NCBI GenBank assembly: GCA_963662155.1 | Contig: OY759261.1 | Coordinates: 33,522,522 to 33,586,521 of the forward strand | Reading direction: 5' to 3' | Source of the DNA: Lamellibrachia columna | Lineage: Eukaryota; Annelida; Polychaeta; Sabellida; Siboglinidae | DNA length: 64,000 nt | Part shown: piece after piece, positions 29,301-41,387 of the stretch | Layout: each line of letters begins with the position of its first letter | Position numbering within the stretch: position 1 is the stretch's first letter | The notes under the pieces: model-generated | Databases searched by the model: none | What the model was told of the DNA's origin: nothing | The model's input: only the letters and a program-made list of their open reading frames with translations | Translations under genes and position numbers: made by a program

Positions 29301-32300
29301 TATTACATCACCTCATTTCATGATTACAAGTTACAAGTTAATATAATAAGTACATAGAGGGTGGATCCCTGTTGTTAATGTAGAGTGTGTCATTGTATTA
29401 CATCACCTCACTTCATGATTACAAGTTACAAGTTTATATAATAAGTACATAGAGGGTGGATCCCTGTTATTAATGTAGTGTGTCATTGTATTACATCACC
29501 TCACTTCATGATTACAAGTTACAAGTTTATATAATAAGTACATAGAGGGTGGATCCCTGTTGGTAATGTAGAGTGTGTCATTGTATTACATCACCTCACT
29601 TCATGATTACAAGTTACAAGTTTATATAATAAGTACATAGAGGGTAGATCCCTGTTGTTAATGTAGAGTGTGTCATTGTATTACATCACCTCATTTCATG
29701 ATTACAAGTTACAAGTTAATATAATAAGTACATAGAGGGTGGATCCCTGTTGTTAATGTAGAGTGTGTCATTGTATTACATCACCTCACTTCATGATTAC
29801 AAGTTACAAGTTAATATAATAAGTACATAGAGGACGGATCCCTGTTGTTAATGTAGAGTGTGTCATCGTATTACATCACCTCACTTCATGATTACAAGTT
29901 ACAAGTTAATATAATAAGTACATAGAGGGTGGATCCCTGTTGTTAATGTAGAGTGTGTCATCGTATTACATCACCTCACTTCATGGTTACAAGTGACAAG
30001 TTAATATAATAAGTACATAGAGGGTGGATCCCTGTTGTTAATGTAGAGTGTGTCATCATATTACATCACCTCACTTCATGATTACATGTTACAAGTTAAT
30101 ATAATAAGTACATAGAGGGTGGATCCCTGTTGTTAATGTAGAGTGTGTCATTGTATTACATCACCTCATTTCATGATTACAAGTTACAAGTTAATATAAT
30201 AAGTACATAGAGGGTAGATCCCTGTTGTTAATGTAGAGTGTGTCATTGTATTACATCACCACACTTCATGATTACAAGTTACAAGTGGATCCCTGTTGTT
30301 AATGTAGAGTGTGTCATTGTATTACATCACCTCACTTCATGATTACAAGTTACAAGTGGATCCCTGTTGTTAATGTAGAGTGTGTCATTGTATTACATCA
30401 CCTCACTTCACGATTACAAGCTACAAGTTAATATAATAAGTACATAGAGGGTAGATCCCTGTTGTTAATGTAGAGTGTGTCATTGTATTACATCACCTCA
30501 CTTCATGATTACAAGTTACAAGTTAATATAATAAGTACATAGAGGGTGGATCCCTGTTGTTAATGTAGAGTGTGTCATTGTATTACATCACCTCACTTCA
30601 TGATTACAAGTTACAAGTTTATATAATAAGTACATAGAGGGTGGATCCCTGTTATTAATGTAGTGTGTCATTGTATTACAACACCTCACTTCATGATTAC
30701 AAGTTACAAGTTTATATAATAAGTACATAGAGGGTGGATCCCTGTTGGTAATGTAGAGTGTGTCATTGTATTACATCACCTCACTTCATGATTACAAGTT
30801 ACAAGTTTATATAATAAGTACATAGAGGGTAGATCCCTGTTGTTAATGTAGAGTGTGTCATTGTATTACATCACCTCATTTCATGATTACAAGTTACAAG
30901 TTAATATAATAAGTACATAGAGGGTGGATCCCTGTTGTTAATGTAGAGTGTGTCATTGTATTACATCACCTCACTTCATGATTACAAGTTACAAGTTAAT
31001 ATAATAAGTACATAGAGGACGGATCCCTGTTGTTAATGTAGAGTGTGTCATCGTATTACATCACCTCACTTCATGATTACAAGTTACAAGTTAATATAAT
31101 AAGTACATAGAGGGTGGATCCCTGTTGTTAATGTAGAGTGTGTCATCGTATTACATCACCTCACTTCATGGTTACAAGTGACAAGTTAATATAATAAGTA
31201 CATAGAGGGTGGATCCCTGTTGTTAATGTAGAGTGTGTCATTGTATTACATCACCTCACTTCATGATTACATGTTACAAGTTAATATAATAAGTACATAG
31301 AGGGTGGATCCCTGTTGTTAATGTAGAGTGTGTCATTGTATTACATCACCTCACTTCATGATTACAAGTTACAAGTTAATATAATAAGTACATAGAGGGT
31401 GGATCCCTGTTGTTAATGTAGAGTGTGTCATCATATTACATCACCTCACTTCATGATTACATGTTACAAGTTAATATAATAAGTACATAGAGGGTGGATC
31501 CCTGTTGTTAATGTAGAGTGTGTCATTGTATTACATCACCTCATTTCATGATTACAAGTTACAAGTTAATATAATAAGTACATAGAGGGTAGATCCCTGT
31601 TGTTAATGTAGAGTGTGTCATTGTATTACATCACCACACTTCATGATTACAAGTTACAAGTGGATCCCTGTTGTTAATGTAGAGTGTGTCATTGTATTAC
31701 ATCACCTCACTTCACGATTACAAGCTACAAGTTAATATAATAAGTACATAGAGGGTAGATCCCTGTTGTTAATGTAGAGTGTGTCATTGTATTACATCAC
31801 CTCACTTCATGATTACAAGTTACAAGTTAATATAATAAGTACATAGAGGGTAGATCCCTGTTGTTAATGTAGAGTGTGTCATTGTATTACATCACCTCAC
31901 TTCATGATTACAAGTTACAAGTTAATATAGTAACTACATAGAGGGTGGATCCCTGTTGTTAATGTAGAGTGTGTCATCGTATTACATCACCTCACTTCAT
32001 GATTACAAGTTACAAGTTAATATAATAAGTACATAGAGGGTGGATCCCTGTTATTAATGTAGTGTGTCATTGTATTACATCACCTCACTTCATGATTACA
32101 AGTTACAAGTTTATATAATAAGTACATAGAGGGTGGATCCCTGTTGGTAATGTAGAGTGTGTCATTGTATTACATCACCTCACTTCATGATTACAAGTTA
32201 CAAGTTTATATAATAAGTACATAGAGGGTAGATCCCTGTTGTTAATGTAGAGTGTGTCATTGTATTACATCACCTCATTTCATGATTACAAGTTACAAGT

Positions 32301-35300
32301 TAATATAATAAGTACATAGAGGGTGGATCCCTGTTGTTAATGTAGAGTGTGTCATTGTATTACATCACCTCACTTCATGATTACAAGTTACAAGTTAATA
32401 TAATAAGTACATAGAGGACGGATCCCTGTTGTTAATGTAGAGTGTGTCATCGTATTACATCACCTCACTTCATGATTACAAGTTACAAGTTAATATAATA
32501 AGTACATAGAGGGTGGATCCCTGTTGTTAATGTAGAGTGTGTCATCGTATTACATCACCTCACTTCATGGTTACAAGTGACAAGTTAATATAATAAGTAC
32601 ATAGAGGGTGGATCCCTGTTGTTAATGTAGAGTGTGTCATTGTATTACATCACCTCACTTCATGATTACATGTTACAAGTTAATATAATAAGTACATAGA
32701 GGGTGGATCCCTGTAGTTAATGTAGAGTGTGTCATTGTATTACATCACCTCACTTCATGATTACAAGTTACAAGTTAATATAATAAGTACATAGAGGGTG
32801 GATCCCTGTTGTTAATGTACAGTGTGTCATCGTATTACATCACCTCACTTCATGATTACATGTTACAAGTTAATATAATAAGTACATAGAGGGTGGATCC
32901 CTGTTGTTAATGTAGAGTGTGTCATTGTATTACATCACCTCATTTCATGATTACAAGTTACAAGTTAATATAATAAGTACATAGAGGGTAGATCCCTGTT
33001 GTTAATGTAGAGTGTGTCATTGTATTACATCACCACACTTCATGATTACAGGTTACAAGTGGATCCCTGTTGTTAATGTAGAGTGTGTCATTGTATTACA
33101 TCACCTCACTTCATGATTACAAGTTACAAGTGGATCCCTGTTGTTAATGTAGAGTGTGTCATTGTATTACATCACCTCACTTCACGATTACAAGCTACAA
33201 GTTAATATAATAAGTACATAGAGGGTAGATCCCTGTTGTTAATGTAGAGTGTGTCATTGTATTACATCACCTCACTTCATGATTACAAGTTACAAGTTAA
33301 TATAATAAGTACATAGAGGGTAGATCCCTGTTGTTAATGTAGAGTGTGTCATTGTATTACATCACCTCACTTCATGATTACAAGTTACAAGTTAATATAG
33401 TAACTACATAGAGGGTGGATCCCTGTTGTTAATGTAGAGTGTGTCATCGTATTACATCACCTCACTTCATGATTACAAGTTACAAGTTAATATAATAAGT
33501 ACATAGAGGGTGGATCCCTGTTGTTAATGTAGAGTGTGTCATCGTATTACATCACCTCACTTCATGGTTACAAGTGACAAGTTAATATAATAAGTACATA
33601 GAGGGTGGATCCCTGTTGTTAATGTAGAGTGTGTCATTGTATTACATCACCTCACTTCATGATTACATGTTACAAGTTAATATAATAAGTACATAGAGGG
33701 TGGATCCCTGTTGTTAATGTAGAGTGTGTCATTGTATTACATCACCTCACTTCATGATTACAAGTTACAAGTTAATATAATAAGTACATAGAGGGTGGAT
33801 CCCTGTTGTTAATGTAGAGTGTGTCATCGTATTACATCACCTCACTTCATGATTACATGTTACAAGTTAATATAATAAGTACATAGAGGGTGGATCCCTG
33901 TTGTTAATGTAGAGTGTGTCATTGTATTACATCACCTCATTTCATGATTACAAGTTACAAGTTAATATAATAAGTACATAGAGGGTAGATCCCTGTTGTT
34001 AATGTAGAGTGTGTCATTGTATTACATCACCTCACTTCATGATTACAAGTTACAAGTGGATCCCTGTTGTTAATGTAGAGTGTGTCATTGTATTACATCA
34101 CCTCACTTCATGATTACAAGTTACAAGTGGATCCCTGTTGTTAATGTAGAGTGTGTCATTGTATTACATCACCTCACTTCACGATTACAAGCTACAAGTT
34201 AATATAATAAGTACATAGAGGGTAGATCCCTGTTGTTAATGTAGAGTGTGTCATTGTATTACATCACCTCACTTCATGATTACAAGTTACAAGTTAATAT
34301 AATAAGTACATAGAGGGTAGATCCCTGTTGTTAATGTAGAGTGTGTCATTGTATTACATCACCTCACTTCATGATTACAAGTTAATATAGTAACTACATA
34401 GAGGGTGGATCCCTGTTGTTAATGTAGAGTGTGTCATCGTATTACATCACCTCACTTCATGATTACAAGTTACAAGTTAATATAATAAGTACATAGAGGG
34501 TGGATCCCTGTTGTTAATGTAGAGTGTGTCATCGTATTACATCACCTCACTTCATGGTTACAAGTGACAAGTTAATATAATAAGTACATAGAGGGTGGAT
34601 CCCTGTTGTTAATGTAGAGTGTGTCATTGTATTACATCACCTCACTTCATGATTACATGTTACAAGTTAATATAATAAGTACATAGAGGGTGGATCCCTG
34701 TTGTTAATGTAGAGTGTGTCATTGTATTACATCACCTCACTTCATGATTACAAGTTACAAGTTAATATAATAAGTACATAGAGGGTGGATCCCTGTTGTT
34801 AATGTAGAGTGTGTCATCGTATTACATCACCACACTTCATGATTACAAGTTACAAGTGGATCCCTGTTGTTAATGTAGAGTGTGTCATTGTATGACATCA
34901 CCTCACTTCATGATTACAAGTTACAAGTGGATCCCTGTTGTTAATGTAGAGTGTGTCATTGTATTACATCACCTCACTTCACGATTACAAGCTACAAGTT
35001 AATATAATAAGTACATAGAGGGTAGATCCCTGTTGTTAATGTAGAGTGTGTCATTGTATTACATCACCTCACTTCATGATTACAAGTTACAAGTTAATAT
35101 AATAAGTACATAGAGGGTGGATCCCTGTTGTTAATGTAGAGTGTGTCATTGTATTACATCACCTCACTTCATGATTACAAGTTACAAGTTTATATAATAA
35201 GTACATAGAGGGTGGATCCCTGTTATTAATGTAGTGTGTCATTGTATTACAACACCTCACTTCATGATTACAAGTTACAAGTTTATATAATAAGTACATA

Positions 35301-36264
35301 GAGGGTGGATCCCTGTTGGTAATGTAGAGTGTGTCATTGTATTACATCACCTCACTTCATGATTACAAGTTACAAGTTTATATAATAAGTACATAGAGGG
35401 TAGATCCCTGTTGTTAATGTAGAGTGTGTCATTGTATTACATCACCTCATTTCATGATTACAAGTTACAAGTTAATATAATAAGTACATAGAGGGTGGAT
35501 CCCTGTTGTTAATGTAGAGTGTGTCATCGTATTACATCACCTCACTTCATGATTACAAGTTACAAGTTAATATAATAAGTACATAGAGGACGGATCCCTG
35601 TTGTTAATGTAGAGTGTGTCATCGTATTACATCACCTCACTTCATGATTACAAGTTACAAGTTAATATAATAAGTACATAGAGGGTGGATCCCTGTTGTT
35701 AATGTAGAGTGTGTCATCGTATTACATCACCTCACTTCATGGTTACAAGTGACAAGTTAATATAATAAGTACATAGAGGGTGGATCCCTGTTGTTAATGT
35801 AGAGTGTGTCATTGTATTACATCATCTCACTTCATGATTACATGTTACAAGTTAATATAATAAGTACATAGAGGGTGGATCCCTGTTGTTAATGTAGAGT
35901 GTGTCATTGTATTACATCACCTCACTTCATGATTACAAGTTACAAGTTAATATAATAAGTACATAGAGGGTGGATCCCTGTTGTTAATGTAGAGTGTGTC
36001 ATTGTATTACATCACCTCACTTCATGATTACAAGTTACAAGTTAATATAATAAGTACATAGAGGGTGGATCCCTGTTGTTAATGTAGAGTGTGTCATTGT
36101 ATTACATCACCTCACTTCATGATTACAAGTTACAAGTTAATATAATAAGTACATAGAGGGTAGATCCCTGTTGTTAATGTAGAGTGTGTCATTGTATTAC
36201 ATCACCTCACTTCATGATTACAAGTTAATATAATACGTACGTAGTGGGTGGATCCCTGTTGTTA
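2336..36264. repeat. 95-bp satellite array, about 360 monomers (copy A)
   Basis: The monomer is 95 bp, measured from the start of TTACATCACC at 2336 to the next at 2431. It contains TTACAAGTTACAAG, an AT-rich TAATATAATAAG stretch and GGATCC, a BamHI site lost where GGTGGATCC is GGTAGATCC. Recurrent variants include a 71-bp form missing 24 bp between ACAAGT and GGATCC, a 93-bp form with TGTAGTGTG for TGTAGAGTGTG, and marker changes such as ATGGTTACAAGTGAC, AGAGGACGG and ACATGTTAC. These recur in a fixed order, giving higher-order units of about 997 bp (9 full plus 2 short monomers). I see no CENP-B box. The array breaks off at 36264 against a retrotransposon. Confidence 0.97.
7021..26820. repeat. 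three tandem copies of a 6600-bp higher-order satellite unit
   Basis: The sequence at 7021-13620 is repeated at 13621-20220 and 20221-26820 at an offset of exactly 6600 bp. Each unit has 72 monomers, 62 of 95 bp and 10 of 71 bp, which sums to 6600. The only differences I found are single bases at 9627 in the first copy and at 24328, 24457, 25617 and 26023 in the third. Identity drops abruptly just before 7021 and just after 26820. The block before the first copy (from about 4830) resumes after the third at an offset of about 21985 bp. Confidence 0.9.
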
Positions 36265-37785
36265 ATGTTAATGCTTCAACACTCTCATCGAAGAGGTAAA
36301 CATAGAAATACAAAAAATCTCAACATGGTTCCATACCAACAAACTTTCCCTAAATATCAAAAAGTCAAATTTTATTATATTCACACCAAAAGGAAAAAAA
36401 TACAATATGAACAGTGCCTTAATAAAAGTAGATGGAAACAAAATAAAGCATGTCAAATTCACCAAATTCCTAGGGATATTTATAGATGAGCACTTAAGTT
36501 GGACAACACATATTGACAACCTATCAAAACAAGTAGCACGGAATGTGGGAATGCTTAACAAATTAAAAAAAATTCTCAATATGTATATAATGAGAACTAT
36601 TTATTGTTCATTGATCTTATCACATTTACAATATTGCACTCTATTGTGGGAAAATTCATATTGTACACACTTAAACAAACTAAGAATACTACAGAAGAAA
36701 GCTATTAGGATAATCACAAATTCTCATTACATCGCACACACTGATCCTCTATTCTCAAAGTTAAAACTATTAAAATTGGATGATCTATATAAATATCAAC
36801 TAGGTATTTTTATGTATAAAGCAGCAAATAACTCCCAGATTCTATGTCATCAATGCTTACGAGAATATAAAATATCCACAAACATAATCTAAGAAACCAA
36901 AATAGCTATTATATCCAAAACATAAGAACAAACAGCAGGAAATGTACAATAAACTATTCAGGACCAGTATTCTGGAATGCATTACCTAGTAAATTAAAAC
37001 AGCTTGTGTCCATTAACCAATTTAAAAATAAACTGAAAGAATCTAAATATCAATGACTTTACAGTAAACACTGTAAAAAAGAAACTTTGTATTTGTACAA
37101 ATTGTACTCTATATCTACTTTTATTTTCACATGGTGGAGAAGACCATGTGTTTCATGCTTATGTAATATTTAATGTAGTCAGGATCATGTATTACTTAAT
37201 GTATTCATGCTCACATTTAATGAATACATGGCAATTGTGTAGTTAGCGTATTATTTGTTCATATAAGTCAAACTACAAATTGTATGTTGATATTTAAGCA
37301 AAATTTTTGAGACTTAATTTGTATTTGTATAACATATACTTTACATCTACCATTATTTTAACATGGCAGAAAAAACCATGTATTGATGTTCGTGTAGTAT
37401 TTAATGTATTCATGGTTCCTGCATTACTTAATGTGTTCATTTTCATATTGTAATGTATTCATGTGCAATAATTAGTTAGGTTATTAGTGTAGTATTTGTT
37501 TATAAAATTCTAACTACAATTTGTATGTACATATTTAAGCAATTTATTATTTTTTTACATTGTATTGTATTTCACTTACAATAATGTTGCTTAGTATATG
37601 TTTTTGGCTTAAGCCTAAGGAAACAAAATAATTATGTTGATTTATTTCTGGGTGGTCCTCGTCATAAGCCCCGCGGGGTTTCTAGAGGATCTCCTTGGTT
37701 GCTCTGCTATTTGTATAATCTCTGACTCATATCATATTGTAAATATCTTAAAATGTATGTGTAGCCAAAATAAAGTTATTCATTC
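36265..37785 (+). mobile_element. 5'-truncated non-LTR retrotransposon (LINE 3' end)
   Basis: The insert starts abruptly after the satellite's GTTGTTAATG, already inside the reverse transcriptase. It continues through the end of the coding region at 37056 and about 700 bp of AT-rich 3' sequence with AATAAAG and ATTCATTCATAAAT near the end. A sharp 5' truncation with an intact 3' end is usual for target-primed LINE insertions. The protein resembles Jockey, CR1 or L2-type elements of invertebrates; I cannot place it more exactly. The corresponding site in the second duplication copy (near 55089) lacks it. Confidence 0.8.
36272..37056 (+). pseudogene. reverse transcriptase C-terminal fragment, frameshifted
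   Basis: Open from 36272 in one frame: after a few residues it reads EVNIEIQKISTWF, then TNKLSLNIKKSNFIIF, then KFLGIFIDEHLSW at about 36458, HLQYCTLLW and LNKLRILQKKAIRII. These are the conserved post-catalytic (thumb and connection) motifs of LINE reverse transcriptases. The catalytic FADD box would lie just upstream and is lost by truncation. The frame ends at 36892, but homology continues in the next frame from about 36871 (HKHNLRNQNSYYI, then GPVFWNALPSKLK) to a stop at 37054-37056. One frameshift near 36865-36875 therefore breaks it. It is not expected to be active. Confidence 0.85.
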
Positions 37786-38098
37786 ATAAATCTAATTTAT
37801 CGACTTATTTATTGTTGATTTACAATGTTGTCACAGTGTTATCACAACATATTTTAAAGATGTATTGCTTTTCTCATAAGTATTAATATTGGATGTTATT
37901 TCCATTCAATGCATCTTCATTGATCAATTAGTAATCATAGTATATGTTAAAGATGGTTAATATTAATCTGACATTTTAGTATTCTTCATATAACATGTCA
38001 ACATGGGCCAAAACATTTTTGTACAAGCATAGTTCTTCATCAACATTAAAAGTCCACGTATTCTGTTTTGTACTCAGTAGATGGCGTCACACGTCCCT
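37786..38098. other. unique sequence found only in duplication copy A
   Basis: About 310 bp of AT-rich sequence between the retrotransposon and the point where the duplicated block resumes at CATCTTACGAAG. Copy B joins satellite directly to that point. I see no gene or repeat in it. It ends near CAGTAGATGGCG, a motif like one at 38464. Confidence 0.5.
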
Positions 38099-38164
38099 AA
38101 TGCATCTTACGAAGTTATTTTAGAACATCGATTAAGATGTTCAAAATTAATTCTTTGTACTTAC

Positions 38165-38206
38165 CCTCCACAGCTTCTACCTTTCGGCTGATCGTTCGAA
38201 GGTCCC
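38165..38206 (-). CDS. 42-nt symmetric microexon, diverged type (copy A)
   Basis: On the minus strand the intron ends TTATGTTCTTCTTAG just after a branch-like TCTAAC, and the exon is followed by GTAAGTAC. The 42 nt have one open reading, with two bases completing a codon, twelve full codons and one leftover base (phase 1 at both ends). It encodes GDLRTISRKVEAVEG when joined to a like exon. Leu, Ile, Val and Val are spaced 3-4-3-4, as in two coiled-coil heptads. It matches the array exons at about 28 of 42 bases and 8 of 14 residues, with four of the base changes silent, while the flanking introns do not align. This argues for a real exon. The protein is not recognised. Confidence 0.6.
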
Positions 38207-38461
38207 CTAAGAAGAACATAAATTTTATGTTAGATTTTATGATCACACAACTAATGATTAAGGAATAAACTATATATTTCATATTTTTATTACAATGATG
38301 TTAAAATCGTCAGCTACTAATTCATTTTTGTATTTCGCTTTCATTTGCAATGAGATTGCACGAAGGAAACTGACACAAAAATATTTACTAATTGTATTAT
38401 AACTACACCACTCTGATTTCTCCAGTTGTGATAAAGATCGTGTTACACTGTGGTTTGTGCT

Positions 38462-38478
38462 CACTAGATGGCGCAAGG
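38462..38478 (+). promoter_or_regulatory. CTCF-like motif
   Basis: TCACTAGATGGCGC matches the bilaterian CTCF core CCASYAGRKGGCRS at 13 of 14 positions. The same site is kept in the second copy near 55493. A weaker match, TCAGTAGATGGCGT, lies at 38076-38095. This is motif similarity only. Confidence 0.25.
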
Positions 38479-38574
38479 TGTACCTATTGTATCATGTTTT
38501 TAACCAGATGGCAACATTAGTTGATATACCATACATTTACAATACACAGTATATGAAAAAGCATGGTTTACCAC

Positions 38575-38665
38575 AGTTTACTATGTAATGTCACGGTATA
38601 CCATGTAATGCCATGTAATATAGTGAAATACCATGGTATACCATGTAATTCCAAGGTATATTTTC
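38575..38665. repeat. palindrome-rich CCATG/GGTATACC cluster
   Basis: Several overlapping self-complementary motifs occur here: GGTATACC twice, ATACCATGGTAT, and repeated ACCATGTAAT and GCCATGTAAT. Copy B has the same cluster near 55606-55696. It could fold into hairpins, but I see no gene. Confidence 0.6.
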
Positions 38666-38712
38666 ATAAGGGGTATTTTGCAGTTTAGCCCCGTACCCCA
38701 AATTACCATTAT

Positions 38713-38787
<75 letters not shown>

Positions 38788-38790
38788 CAC
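38713..38790. repeat. (ACGC)n microsatellite
   Basis: About 18-19 uninterrupted GCAC/ACGC tetranucleotides end in a short ACAC run. Open frames of His-Ala-Arg-Thr repeats on one strand and Cys-Val-Arg-Ala on the other are artefacts of it. Confidence 0.97.
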
Positions 38791-39172
38791 ACACGTCAAA
38801 CGATGCTATTTGCAATGTAATAAACGATCAACATTTACAACAACAAATATTGTTAGCCAAGGTTGTGCAATGCGTGAAGTTCTCATGAACTACATGTGGG
38901 GGCGCCACTATAACTGCCAGTACAACTAGTAGGGTTAGACCAAAATAGATTTTTAAGTAGGCAACCATTAGAATGTTTACATTCCTGAAAAAATGGTTGT
39001 ATAATGTCAGTAAATAAGGGTATACAATTAAATCAGATATCTTAACATCAACAACAGGTTATTTAATATACTGAATATGCGTTTGGGTCATTCCGTGTCA
39101 AATCAACCAATTTTAAGGAAATAAAAAAGTTGATGTCTCAGAAGCCAGAACTTACTTAAATTATAACCAATG

Positions 39173-39322
39173 AATAAGTGGCTGTGCTTGAGCATGTTTA
39201 CAACAGAACTAAACATGTACCTGCAAATTGTGTCTTTAATGCCCTACAATAAGTGGCTGTGCTTGAGCACATTTACAACAGAACTAAACATGTACCTACA
39301 AATTGTGTCTGTAATGTCCTAT
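39173..39322. repeat. 75-bp tandem duplication
   Basis: Two adjacent copies begin AATAAGTGGCTGTGC at 39173 and 39248 and differ at a few sites. The same pair is present in the other duplication copy at 56204-56353, so this small duplication is older than the large one. Confidence 0.9.
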
Positions 39323-40019
39323 GATGAGAACAAGGGGTAAGAGCCCAAAATCGCAAACATTATTGTGAACTATTTTCAGGTGCATCTAACTTGCTAAGCT
39401 TATAAGTTACAGTTTTTTATTTACTGCCTATGTAGACATATTGGTACATAATTATTATCTATGCAAAATTCAAGAATAAGGAAAAGGACAATGCCAGGTG
39501 CATGAAAACTGAAAGGGATGTGATTTGTGATGTCTGTATAATTTTTATTGTTATGTTATAGTGCAATGTCCAAATTGCTACCACAAATTGTCAGGGATAT
39601 TGGCAACACTATTTAGTTCAGTAGGTATCTACGTACTATACTTTCAGAACAATTCAGCCTTACACTTTAAGTTTTTATATATGTTACGAATTTCAGCACC
39701 CAAAATGAGAAAGTCATGACCACTTTGTTAGGTAAACAACTAAAAAATTTCAGGATGGTGTTGTGTCTCATTTAATGTATATTAACATTCAAACATCACT
39801 GTTCTACTAATAGCGCTTCCCCCGAAATTTCTCCCAAAATGGCAAGAAATATACAAAATGAGTTCTTTTTGTCTTTATGTTTTATGATGTTGTATATATG
39901 TTTTAATAAAACATTTATCTTTAAAAAAATATATTTATATTATGTTTAAAAAAAATTACATTATATTAACCTCTATAAACTGCTAGTAAAACATGTTATA
40001 AAACTGGTATGTGTTTGCT

Positions 40020-40245
40020 GAGCAGCACATTAGATGATTAATGTTTGAGCTTCCTACAGCACACCTTGTATCATATTTGTTTAGTGATATGGTTAGATCA
40101 TCCATTAGTATATGATAAAGATGTGGTGAGAGTATCCGTTCATGTCTCACACCATCCATAACACCAATATTTTAAGACAAATTATCTGCCAACCTTACAC
40201 ACATAACCTGATTAAAAATATTAGAATACCAATATATTAGTAGCA
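40020..40245 (-). pseudogene. reverse transcriptase relic (motif B to C region), copy A
   Basis: Reading down from 40159, one minus-strand frame gives DGVRHERILSPHLYHILMDD, then LTISLN, DTRCAVGSSNINHLM and CCSANTYQ. This is the pattern of LINE reverse transcriptases in which G-V-R-Q-G-x-x-L-S-P-x-L-F-N-x-Y-M-D-D-L is followed by I-N-H-L-M-Y-A-D-D. Here the catalytic YADD is replaced by CCSAN, and the upstream part (MCVRLADNLS, to about 40245) is in another frame. It is a dead fragment of under 250 bp and matches 57058-57285 in copy B. Confidence 0.6.
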
Positions 40246-40451
40246 GACAAAAAAATAAAAGTGAAAAAAACAAACTGTCATTAACATAATTATGCTTTTA
40301 TATAATTAAGATGTATTCCTTTATGAAACAAACAAATTATGTTGATTTGTGTTTTGCTGTGGCATATGTGTATGGATATATTATTTATAGGTACTATAAT
40401 TTAAATACCTAGCTAAACTATTTAATATAAATATAATAATTGTATATAATA

Positions 40452-40458
<7 letters not shown>

Positions 40459-40514
<56 letters not shown>

Positions 40515-40520
40515 TATATC
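40459..40520. repeat. (TA)n microsatellite
   Basis: About 30 TA dinucleotides with one ACATA interruption. The matching site in copy B is 57491-57560. Confidence 0.97.
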
Positions 40521-41387
40521 CACTATTCACTGTAAATAATCCACCCTTGCAATGTTGTCAAGATGTCAAACATCTGTGTAGCGAATGCAAACAAGAGTAA
40601 ACATAAATGAGCTATTTTGGAAAAATCCCCCATTACGCACGATGCAACGATTAGGGATAGCAAGAAACACTTAGTCACTGAATGACTACGTAGGCGTAGC
40701 CGGCGTTCCTTCACCCATGAATCAACAGAAAGTAGACTGTTTTAAATTGCAATGTATTCAGATAGGCTAATATCTTATTATGCTGTTTATGAAATATTCA
40801 TATTCTTACTGAATTCAAATCCCATTGCCGTACATTTATATGACTTGGAACAGTATGCCAGTAAATAAAAATATGCTATTTTATATGCAGTCATGTAACT
40901 TAATTTGCATAATTATGCACATATCTTAGTTCACAACGAATACAAATCCAACTGCTATACTTTTGCATGACATGACTTGTCACAGAATGTCAGTACTTAG
41001 ATTAACCAGTAATAGTTCTACAGTACTAAGTCTAAGGTGCAGAAGCTTAAGTAATTTGTGCTAAATGACTCTGCAGTGACCTTGAATACTACACTGCAGT
41101 GACCTTGAATATTACACTCAAGTCTCAAATAATTATACTCCAAACTGTGCCATGGATTCATGAGACCGAATGAGTTTGCTCTGATGAGATCATCGAAGTA
41201 GCTGTTACTGTATTATTTTATTTTTAAATAACAAATTATTTCTCACTTAATAGCTTGCAATCAATAACTTTATATGCCATTATACAGTAATATATTTATA
41301 CTGTTTGCAGTTTGTTTACATTTGGCAATGGGACTGCAGTAAAAACCTCATACTGATGCTTGCTCCAAACAGGATCAGTAATTGCTA

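Noticed and set aside
2336..36264. CRISPR-like array
   Set aside because: There are no unique spacers. The whole 95-bp unit is repeated, and the context is eukaryotic.
2336..36264. Centromere identity of the satellite, CENP-B box
   Set aside because: The higher-order structure is suggestive, but I see no CENP-B box, and the array lies inside a duplicated locus with exon-like sequences.
38279..38476. 65-codon minus-strand open frame, identical in the duplicate at 55310-55507
   Set aside because: Tempting because both copies agree, but the whole neighbourhood is nearly identical, and the product has no recognisable homology.
38581..38929. His-Ala-Arg-Thr and Cys-Val-Arg-Ala repeat open frames
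   Set aside because: Translations of the (ACGC)n microsatellite on the two strands.
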